Shown one piece after another: positions 1 through 5,976 of a stretch of DNA of 6,433 nucleotides; positions within the stretch are counted from its first letter, which is position 1; every line of letters starts with the position of its first letter. This stretch comes from Candidatus Phycorickettsia trachydisci (GTDB lineage: Bacteria > Pseudomonadota > Alphaproteobacteria > Rickettsiales > Rickettsiaceae): the NCBI GenBank assembly GCA_945875085.1, contig CAMCJU010000049.1, forward strand, positions 1 through 6,433, given 5' to 3'. The notes under the pieces were generated by a model. That model saw only the letters and a list, made by a program, of their open reading frames with translations. It did no database searches and was not told the DNA's origin. Both the position numbers and the translations under genes were made by a program.

Positions 1-1
1 T

Positions 2-847
2 GATTCTGTACAAACTATATGTAGCGATCAAGTATCAGGGGCACCGGGAACAGTCTCGCAAATTAAAATAGTAGCGCATGAGCTTATTTGCTACGCCAAA
101 AAACAAGGCGTCATATTAATTTTAGTAGGGCATGTTACTAAAGACGGACAGATTGCTGGGCCAAAAGTTTTAGAGCATATGGTCGATACCGTGCTATACT
201 TTGAAAGTGATCAGAATTATTACCTAAGGATACTGCGGGCTATTAAAAATAGGTTTGGCGCAGTAGGTGAGATTGGGGTTTTTGAAATGAGTCAAAAGGG
301 CCTTGTTGAAGTAAAAAACCCTTCTGAGCTTTTTATTAGCAGTCGCAGTCAGCTAATTGCTGGATCAAGTATTTTTGCAGCTATCGAAGGGTCAAGGCCA
401 TTTTTAATTGAAATTCAAGCATTGCTAGCCCCGTGCAACATGCCGATGCCACGTAGATCGACAGTTGGCTGGGATTCCAATAGATTATCTATGATTCTAG
501 CGGTCCTTAGCGTGCGTTGTAAGTTGAATCTGGCTAATTTTGAAGTTTACTTAAATGTTGCAGGCGGTTTTAAAATTTCTGAGCCAGCTGGAGATTTGGC
601 TGTTGCAGCGGCAATTATTTCATCGATACTTAATGTAGCTTTACCTTTAAATAGTGTGTTTTTTGGCGAAATTAGCTTGTCAGGAGAAGTAAGGCCGGTA
701 AGTCAAGTTACCACAAGAGTAGCAGAGGCAAAAAAGCTTGGTTTTGACATGATAGTACTGGCACAAAATGATAAACTAGAAATACCAGATGTCCATCAAA
801 TCAAAAACTTAAATGATTTGAAGAACTTAATTTTAAATCGATCGTAA
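2..847 (+). CDS. radA: DNA repair protein RadA (Sms), 5'-truncated by the window edge
   Basis: RadA is a RecA-like ATPase that promotes branch migration of recombination intermediates in the cytoplasm. The frame is open from base 2, so the first ATG (base 179) is internal and the true start is left of the window. The visible 281 residues begin at the Walker B aspartate (DSVQT), continue through GHVTKDG and AGPKVLEH, and contain the RadA signature KNRFG at visible residues 82-86. The Lon-like C-terminal domain follows, with NVAGGFKISEP near 185-195, then FFGEISLSGEVRPV and EAKKLGF. As in other RadA proteins, this domain lacks the Lon protease Ser motif and so is probably not proteolytic. RadA is usually about 450-460 aa; the N-terminal zinc finger and Walker A would lie outside the window. 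The gene ends two bases before der. Identification is near certain. Confidence 0.96.
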   Translation, partial: DSVQTICSDQVSGAPGTVSQIKIVAHELICYAKKQGVILILVGHVTKDGQIAGPKVLEHMVDTVLYFESDQNYYLRILRAIKNRFGAVGEIGVFEMSQKGLVEVKNPSELFISSRSQLIAGSSIFAAIEGSRPFLIEIQALLAPCNMPMPRRSTVGWDSNRLSMILAVLSVRCKLNLANFEVYLNVAGGFKISEPAGDLAVAAAIISSILNVALPLNSVFFGEISLSGEVRPVSQVTTRVAEAKKLGFDMIVLAQNDKLEIPDVHQIKNLNDLKNLILNRS

Positions 848-849
848 AT

Positions 850-2280
850 ATGTTAATTGCATTAATAGGCAGGAGTAGCGTTGGTAAATCGACCCTATTC
901 AATAGGCTTACCACCACAAAAAAAGACAAGGCAATTACCCACTTCATGCCAGGGGTCACTAGAGACTATAAAATAGCTAACGCCAGTCTTTGGGATTTGC
1001 GCTTTCAAGTCGTAGATACTGCCGGCGTTGAAGATACCGCATTGGCCTTAAGGGTACGCCATCAGCTGAGCACGCAAGAGCAAATTCAAGCCCTAGCTGC
1101 GCAAAAATCACTAAATATAGTCCAAATATCTGATGCTATCATGTTTATGATTGATGGCCAGGTTGGAGTTACGCCTCTGGATGAAGAGCTTGCCAAATTC
1201 GTGCGCAGTTGCAATAAGCCGATAATCTTTGTTGTAAATAAATGCGAAAAAGCCATCGATTTAAACAAAGAGTATTATAAGCTTGGCTTTGGCAGGCCAA
1301 TAACAATTTCAGCAGCTCATGGCGCTGGACTTAGCAGCTTGCGCGATGAGCTTGCGCGCTATATCATCTTGCCAAAAAACGATGTAGAGCAATTAGATTA
1401 CAAACCATCACGTAAGGAAGTCGAGCGCCAGCAGCATGAGCTAAAAAAACAAGCAAGTAAAAAATTTCCAGATGGCTTAAAGCTTGCTATAGTCGGCAGA
1501 CCCAATGGCGGCAAGTCAACATATATCAATGCTTTAATCGCCGCCGATAGGTTGCTTACTAGCGCAGTTGCTGGGACCACTAGGGACGCTGTTGACGTTG
1601 CTTGGAGCTACAAAGATCAAGTGATTTATTTAATTGACACAGCAGGCCTGCGCAAAAAGAGTAAGGTCCATGATGAAATAGAGCTTCTTTCATGCTCACA
1701 AGCTATCAATGCAATTAGAAGGGCAAATACGGTTATCTTAATGATAGATGCTCAGCTTGGCGTGCAAGATCAGGACTTAAAAATTGCCAATCTTGCCATT
1801 GACGAAGGAAGATGTTTAGTTTTTGCATTTAATAAATGGGACTTGATAGAAGATAAAAATCACTATAAAAGGGGGGTCCAGGACTTACTCGAAACTCATT
1901 TAGCCCAAGTTAAAGGAGTCCCAGCCGTATACATATCTTGCCAAGACAAAGATAATCTTTTTGAGCCGATAGATCATGCTATTGAGCTTTATTCTAGGTG
2001 GGATAAGAAGATTTCCACCAGTCAACTTAACAGGTGGATAGAATATGCCACTAGCGCTCATCCTATGCCGATACAAAAAACTGGCAAAAGTATGCGCATT
2101 AAATATTGTACGCAAGTAGCAAAACGACCCCCTACATTTAAGCTTTTTGGCAATCAGGCTGATAAAATTCCTATTAGTTATAAAAAATATCTAATAAATA
2201 GCCTTAGAGAATCTTTTGAGCTAGATGGAGTGCCTTTGCGGCTTGATTTTGTTAAGCCTGATAATCCATACAAAAAATAA
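850..2280 (+). CDS. der: Ribosome assembly GTPase Der (EngA), two tandem G domains
   Basis: Der is an essential GTPase acting in late 50S ribosomal subunit maturation. The 476-aa product has the full architecture. G domain 1 has P-loop GRSSVGKST (residues 7-15), PGVTRD (34-39), DTAG (56-59) and NKCE (130-133). A charged linker spans about 180-208. G domain 2 has GRPNGGKST (216-224), GTTRD (242-246), DTAGLRKK (263-270) and NKWD (328-331). A KH-like C-terminal domain carries RPPTFKLF and DGVPLRLDF. NKxE in the first G4 motif is, to my knowledge, typical of Alphaproteobacteria. Odd points: the first P-loop has SS for the usual PN, the second has G for V, and about ten extra residues lie between DTAG and the next core strand of domain 1. 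All lysines and serines needed for GTP binding remain, so it should be functional. The start has no clear Shine-Dalgarno site and sits two bases after radA, suggesting translational coupling. Confidence 0.96.
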   Translation: MLIALIGRSSVGKSTLFNRLTTTKKDKAITHFMPGVTRDYKIANASLWDLRFQVVDTAGVEDTALALRVRHQLSTQEQIQALAAQKSLNIVQISDAIMFMIDGQVGVTPLDEELAKFVRSCNKPIIFVVNKCEKAIDLNKEYYKLGFGRPITISAAHGAGLSSLRDELARYIILPKNDVEQLDYKPSRKEVERQQHELKKQASKKFPDGLKLAIVGRPNGGKSTYINALIAADRLLTSAVAGTTRDAVDVAWSYKDQVIYLIDTAGLRKKSKVHDEIELLSCSQAINAIRRANTVILMIDAQLGVQDQDLKIANLAIDEGRCLVFAFNKWDLIEDKNHYKRGVQDLLETHLAQVKGVPAVYISCQDKDNLFEPIDHAIELYSRWDKKISTSQLNRWIEYATSAHPMPIQKTGKSMRIKYCTQVAKRPPTFKLFGNQADKIPISYKKYLINSLRESFELDGVPLRLDFVKPDNPYKK

Positions 2281-3227
2281 TGCGGCATTTGGCTGTTGTA
2301 TGTGGCCCTACTGCAAGTGGCAAGTCGCAATTTGCTTCTGCGCTGGCCAAGCAATGGAATGGGGTTATTATTAATGCAGATGCTTTGCAAGTCTATAGAC
2401 AGCTGCCAATCATAACGGCATCACCAACGCAAGAAGACAGGCAGTTAACGAAGCATTTTTTATATAATCATATCGATGTTTGGCAGGACTATAGCGTTGC
2501 TAGGTACATATCTGAAGTTACTCAGGTGCTAGATAGCCCAGACGGGCAGAATGCTATTATTGTCGGGGGGAGCGGCATGTATATTAATTCATTAATCTAT
2601 GGAACTCACAAACTACCCTCTATAGATAGCGACTTGCGCAGCAATATCAGGTCTGAAATAGAGCTCTGGGGTATTGCAAATATTTATCAAAAGCTGCAAA
2701 AAGCAGATAGCATTGGAGCTAGTAAATTAAATCCGCACGACTCCAAAAGGGTAAGCAGGGCTTATGAGGTCTTTCTGCAAACTGGCAGATCTATTTCTTC
2801 GTTTTACAGCGATGAAAATTTATACTATCCTCTTGAGAAATACAACATTACAACCTTTTACCTTTGCCCAGAAAGAAATTTTTTGTATCAAAATTGCAAT
2901 ACTAGGTTTGAGCAATTTGTGGAAATGGGCGCTATTGATGAGGCAAAAAAGTTACTAAACAATTCGAGTGATTTTAATATTACTGCCAAAAAAGCCTTGG
3001 GGCTTCAAGAGATATTTAATTACTTAAATGGATCCTTGTCTTTACAAGAGGCCATATGCATTGCTCAGCAAAAAACCAGGAACTTTGCAAAGCGGCAAAT
3101 CACTTGGTTTTCTAATCAGTTAAAAGATAATCATAGAGTTACTTTTGCTACTATCAATGAATATTACAAAGAGCTTGATTGTTGCGCGCGACTTTTGCTA
3201 AAAATGCCACGCGGTAATCTTGAATAA
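2280..3227 (+). CDS. miaA: tRNA dimethylallyltransferase MiaA
   Basis: MiaA transfers a dimethylallyl group from DMAPP to N6 of A37 in tRNAs reading UNN codons, which improves decoding accuracy. The 315-aa length is normal. Visible motifs are the P-loop GPTASGKS (residues 9-16), NADALQVYR (32-40) with the expected catalytic Asp34, VGGSGMY (95-101) with Ser in place of the more common Thr, the DSKRVSRAYEVFLQTGR region, and the C-terminal TRNFAKRQITWF (266-277) that contacts tRNA. The ATG shares its A with the der stop codon (TAATG) and has no visible Shine-Dalgarno sequence, so translation is probably coupled to der. No terminator is evident after the stop codon. Identification is near certain; the mutually consistent motifs suggest an active enzyme. 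Confidence 0.96.
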   Translation: MRHLAVVCGPTASGKSQFASALAKQWNGVIINADALQVYRQLPIITASPTQEDRQLTKHFLYNHIDVWQDYSVARYISEVTQVLDSPDGQNAIIVGGSGMYINSLIYGTHKLPSIDSDLRSNIRSEIELWGIANIYQKLQKADSIGASKLNPHDSKRVSRAYEVFLQTGRSISSFYSDENLYYPLEKYNITTFYLCPERNFLYQNCNTRFEQFVEMGAIDEAKKLLNNSSDFNITAKKALGLQEIFNYLNGSLSLQEAICIAQQKTRNFAKRQITWFSNQLKDNHRVTFATINEYYKELDCCARLLLKMPRGNLE

Positions 3228-3253
3228 ATTGATCAACATGCAATAAAGGCCCT

Positions 3254-3282
3254 TTGAATTTTAGTAAAGTAGGTGTTATAAT
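3254..3282 (+). promoter_or_regulatory. sigma70-type promoter with extended -10, upstream of the antiporter gene
   Basis: The -35 box is TTGAAT (3254-3259), matching four of six consensus bases. A 17-base spacer separates it from a perfect TATAAT (3277-3282), preceded by TG at 3274-3275, giving the extended -10 TGTTATAAT. Transcription would start near 3289, leaving a leader of about 25 bases before the ATG at 3315. Its place in the only sizeable gap among the plus-strand genes supports a separate transcript for the antiporter and SH3 genes. This is consensus matching only. Confidence 0.7.
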
Positions 3283-3305
3283 GTGTATGTAAATTTTGTT
3301 AATTT

Positions 3306-3308
3306 AGG
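3306..3308 (+). promoter_or_regulatory. Short Shine-Dalgarno site deciding the antiporter start
   Basis: AGG lies six bases before ATG 3315, a normal spacing. It directly abuts the alternative TTG at 3309, which therefore has no usable site. This favours the ATG. The motif is only three bases, so the support is modest. Confidence 0.5.
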
Positions 3309-3314
3309 TTGATA

Positions 3315-5066
3315 ATGAGTGATTCTGGAATCCTGCTTAGTGTTTTGATACTTATTGCTACTGCCATTGTTGTAGTAATGATTTTTAAAAATCTTAAACT
3401 TAGTCCAGTTCTTGGATATTTAGTCGCCGGAGGCATTATAGGGGACTACGGCTTTAAGATTGTAACATCCAGTCAAGTCCACTTTTTGGCGGAATTTGGC
3501 GTTGTTTTCCTACTGTTTGCCATTGGCTTGGAGCTATCTTTCGAGCGCTTAAAAGTCATGCGTAAGTATGTTTTTGGACTAGGATCATTACAAGTAATTA
3601 TAACAAGCATCGTTATTGCCCTTGGAGCATTTTATTTTGTTCAAGATACCAACGCAGCGTTTATTATTGGCTGCGGCCTGGCCCTTTCCTCGACGGCAAT
3701 AGTGCTTCAAGTGATTCAAGATGGGCACAAGCAAAATACGCAAGGGGGCAGGATTTCTTTAGCGATATTGTTGCAGCAAGACTTTATTGTCGTGCCTCTG
3801 TTAGTGGTAGTGCCAATTTTATCATGTGAAAGTGGCACTTTATCGATTTTTTATGCCATTAGCATGTCGTTTTTAAAGGCAATTATATCGCTGCTGGTGA
3901 TTTTCATTTGTGGCAGATTGTTTTTGCGGCCAATTTTTAAATTCATATCCTCAAAAAGCGTTCAAATTAATAATGAAATATTCATAGCAGCGACTTTGCT
4001 TATTTGCCTAAGCTCTGCTGCTGCAACAGAAAGTTTGGGGCTATCTCTTGCTTTGGGGGCATTTATGGCTGGAATTTTAGTTGCAGAAACAGAATTTAGA
4101 TTGCCTGCTGAAGAAAGCATCTATCCCTTTAAGGGCCTGTTGCTAGGGCTGTTCTTCATGTCGGTGGGCATGAAAATTAATATAATAGAAGTCTATAATG
4201 CTTGGAATATAATATTATTCTTCTCTTTAAGTCTTATTTTGATAAAAGCGTTTATCATTGCGGTTTTATGCCGTATATTTGGTTTTAATAAAGGCGTATC
4301 TATCTCTACAGGATTATTACTGTCTCAAGGGGGGGAATTTGCATTTATACTGTTTAATCTGGCTATTAGTAATAAAATTATTGACCCAGATACTGGAAGA
4401 ATCTTGTTGTTAGTAGTTACCTGCAGCATGGCTCTTACGCCTTTGCTGGCTATAATTGGCAGTAAAATTGCAGATCGTTTAGATAGTAAAAATGTTAGCA
4501 AAAGCATCAAGCCACTGGAAGTTCTCTCTGTTAACACTGATGATTTAACCAATCATGTTATCATCGGGGGATTTGGTGAAATTGGGCAAATGATAGCCAA
4601 ATTACTTGAATTTGAAAATATTAATTACGTTATCATCGACATTAACGATCAAGCCGTTAAAGAAGGCAATGAAAGCGGCTTTCCAATATTTAAAGGAGAT
4701 ATTAGTCAGTTAGATACGCTCAATTCTCTAGGGGCGTCTAGGGCTTCGATAGCAATTCTTACCATTAACAACGATATTACTATCAAAAAAGCCACTCGCA
4801 TGATATCGAGTAATTTTTCTAAGATTACGATTATTGTGCGCGCGGCAAATTTATTACAATCGCATGGTTTATATCAGTCTGGGGCGAATATAATCATCCC
4901 TGAAAATTATGAAAACGGCCTGCAAATGGGCGGCGCGGCGCTTAAATGCTTAGGGGTAAGTGACTATGAAATCACCAGAATTAAAAGTCAATTTAGAGCT
5001 GGCAACTACAATATTGCCAAAGATAACGATGAGGATAATGAAGATAGTATCTCGGATAGGCCTTAA
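3315..5066 (+). CDS. Kef-type monovalent cation:proton antiporter (CPA2) with RCK_N domain
   Basis: This is a 583-aa inner-membrane antiporter of the KefB/KefC group, expected to exchange K+ (or Na+) for H+. Residues 1 to about 385 are a run of hydrophobic helices with family landmarks: FLLFAIGLELS, LSSTAIVLQ, QQDFIVVPLL (membrane Asp near residue 156), SLALGAFMAGI, PFKGLLLGLFFMSVGM and SQGGEFAFILF. From residue 414 a cytosolic Rossmann-type RCK_N (TrkA-N) domain begins, with the dinucleotide-binding GGFGEIG at 418-424. The protein ends in an acidic tail (KDNDEDNED) without a recognisable RCK_C domain. I chose ATG 3315 because AGG at 3306-3308 lies six bases upstream; an in-frame TTG at 3309 would add two residues but directly abuts AGG. 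A promoter lies immediately upstream and the 3' end overlaps the next gene. E. coli KefB/KefC are gated by glutathione; whether this one is cannot be told, so no symbol is given. Confidence 0.93.
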   Translation: MSDSGILLSVLILIATAIVVVMIFKNLKLSPVLGYLVAGGIIGDYGFKIVTSSQVHFLAEFGVVFLLFAIGLELSFERLKVMRKYVFGLGSLQVIITSIVIALGAFYFVQDTNAAFIIGCGLALSSTAIVLQVIQDGHKQNTQGGRISLAILLQQDFIVVPLLVVVPILSCESGTLSIFYAISMSFLKAIISLLVIFICGRLFLRPIFKFISSKSVQINNEIFIAATLLICLSSAAATESLGLSLALGAFMAGILVAETEFRLPAEESIYPFKGLLLGLFFMSVGMKINIIEVYNAWNIILFFSLSLILIKAFIIAVLCRIFGFNKGVSISTGLLLSQGGEFAFILFNLAISNKIIDPDTGRILLLVVTCSMALTPLLAIIGSKIADRLDSKNVSKSIKPLEVLSVNTDDLTNHVIIGGFGEIGQMIAKLLEFENINYVIIDINDQAVKEGNESGFPIFKGDISQLDTLNSLGASRASIAILTINNDITIKKATRMISSNFSKITIIVRAANLLQSHGLYQSGANIIIPENYENGLQMGGAALKCLGVSDYEITRIKSQFRAGNYNIAKDNDEDNEDSISDRP

Positions 5067-5574
5067 TTTTTTTGCACTACTTTTTGCGCTAATATTTGCG
5101 CTAAGTGCTTTAGCTAAAACGCAAAAGGAAGTCAATAGGTTTGTCACTATAAAATCCGAGCAAGTTAACACCAGAGTAGGGCCAGGCTTGCAATACCCTG
5201 TTGATGTAATTTTCATAGCTAAAGCAGAGCCTGTAGAGATTATAGCTGAATTTAATAATTGGCGGCAGATTAAAGATTTTGATGGTCAAATAAGCTGGGT
5301 GCATAGCAGCTTGTTAAGCAGAAAGCGCAGTGTAATTATTAACAGCGCAAAGCCTTCCTGCCTTTTTAAAAAGCCTTATCACACAGCCAAAGTAAAGGCT
5401 CATGTTTTCAACAAAGTACGTTGTAATTTCTTGGATTATTGCAATAAAGAGTGGTGCAAAGTTAACTGCCATGATGTTAAGGGCTGGATTTTGCGCAAAG
5501 ACTTGTGGGGGGTAACCAAAGAAGAATTTCAAGACAACAATCAGTTCTGGCTTTATATAAACAGCATTTTTTAA
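5038..5574 (+). CDS. Exported double SH3-like domain protein, alphaproteobacterial type
   Basis: The 178-aa product starts with a clear Sec signal peptide: MKIVSR, a hydrophobic core rich in F, L and A, and a probable cleavage after SALA at residue 26. Two bacterial SH3-like domains follow. The first (about 34-95) has VNTRVGPGLQYPV, PVEIIAEFNNWRQI and SWVHSSLLS. The second (about 100-165) has five cysteines (108, 129, 135, 140, 144), KEWCKV, KGWILRKDLWGV. This matches a family of periplasmic SH3 proteins I know from Alphaproteobacteria; its role is not established, with cell-wall or protein binding only a guess from the fold. It overlaps the antiporter gene by 29 bases in another frame, so the two are probably co-transcribed. 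ATG 5038 has GAGG three bases upstream; ATG 5029 would give MRIMKIV and an equally good signal peptide. An ATG at 4960 lies deep in the upstream gene and would put some two dozen polar residues before the signal. Confidence 0.88.
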   Translation: MKIVSRIGLNFFALLFALIFALSALAKTQKEVNRFVTIKSEQVNTRVGPGLQYPVDVIFIAKAEPVEIIAEFNNWRQIKDFDGQISWVHSSLLSRKRSVIINSAKPSCLFKKPYHTAKVKAHVFNKVRCNFLDYCNKEWCKVNCHDVKGWILRKDLWGVTKEEFQDNNQFWLYINSIF

Positions 5575-5672
5575 AGCGTTCTTTAATTATTGCCAGAAAT
5601 GGTTGTTTTTTGAGTTTTCCTGAAGCTTAACTTCAGGCGCTTAAACGCTGAAGGCCAAGCAGCAAGGGTAAA
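5575..5672. other. Non-coding gap between convergent genes
   Basis: This 98-base stretch separates the SH3 gene (plus) from the unknown gene (minus). It holds a short AT-rich inverted repeat next to the SH3 stop codon (TTAAAG, CGTT, CTTTAA; 5571-5586) and the stronger inverted repeat listed separately. The hexamer CTGAAG occurs at 5620 and 5648 here and again at 5683. No open frame, tRNA or conserved RNA is recognisable. Confidence 0.5.
5619..5637. terminator. Perfect 7-bp inverted repeat, possible bidirectional terminator
   Basis: CCTGAAG (5619-5625) and CTTCAGG (5631-5637) flank a 5-base CTTAA loop. It lies between the ends of two convergent genes, where a shared terminator is expected. 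However, no T-run follows the stem on either strand; the T-rich stretch lies before it on the plus strand. It does not meet the usual intrinsic terminator pattern and may be a transcript-end stabilising hairpin. Confidence 0.35.
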
Positions 5673-5960
5673 TTATAAAGGACTGAAGTTATTGTGCACG
5701 CCCATTTTCTTTATAGGTTCATAATCTGAGTCATCACCATTGCCTTGCTGAAATTCATCTTGATGGCGCATGATGTCGGAAAGCTCACCTTGCTCTTGTG
5801 ATAGACCCTTCTGCAATAATTTAGCATTTAAATTACCACAAAAGCTTTCAAGCTCATACTTCTGTAAGTCCGATAGCAACTTTTCTCTTTCCTGCGCATT
5901 TAAAGAATCTGCAAGATTATCTCCAATATACTGAGAGCCAAAATTCAAAGTAGAATGCAT
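5673..5960 (-). CDS. Unknown protein, C-terminal part of a probably frameshifted gene
   Basis: I do not recognise this sequence. The frame from ATG 5960 encodes 95 residues, but the same frame is open back to a TGA at 6078-6080. The upstream part reads like genuine protein (ESVKVWRNLSQKAQDYL, then AKDPDDDFAIKA running straight into MHSTLNFGSQ). There is no Shine-Dalgarno site before ATG 5960. It is therefore most likely the end of the gene whose earlier part is read in the neighbouring frame, joined near 6048. The product is acidic, helical in character (NAQEREKLLSDLQKYELESF) and Gln/Asp-rich toward the end (EFQQGNGDDSDYEP), with no membrane segment. It converges on the SH3 gene. A separate small gene starting at 5960 is possible but less likely. 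Confidence 0.55.
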   Translation of the reverse strand: MHSTLNFGSQYIGDNLADSLNAQEREKLLSDLQKYELESFCGNLNAKLLQKGLSQEQGELSDIMRHQDEFQQGNGDDSDYEPIKKMGVHNNFSPL

Positions 5961-5976
5961 AGCTTTTATAGCAAAG

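Noticed and set aside
179..847. RadA fragment read as a complete gene from ATG 179
   Set aside because: The frame is open to base 2 and the residues before the ATG are conserved RadA (Walker B DSVQT, GHVTKDG, AGPKVLEH).
1086..2390. Several minus-strand open frames of 60-71 aa opposite der and miaA
   Set aside because: They are antisense shadows of conserved genes, with no ribosome binding sites or recognisable motifs.
2764..2958. 64-aa plus-strand open frame inside miaA
   Set aside because: It lies wholly inside the well-supported miaA gene in another frame and has no protein-like features.
3245..3255. AAAGGCCCTTT after miaA as a terminator hairpin
   Set aside because: The arms leave a single-base loop, which cannot fold as a hairpin, and there is no T-run.
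4960..5037. Upstream ATG 4960 as the start of the SH3 protein
   Set aside because: It would add 26 residues, mostly polar, before a good signal peptide and extend the overlap with the antiporter gene to over 100 bases.
4325..5532. Minus-strand open frames of 64-88 aa opposite the antiporter and SH3 genes
   Set aside because: They mirror conserved coding sequence and show no independent signal.
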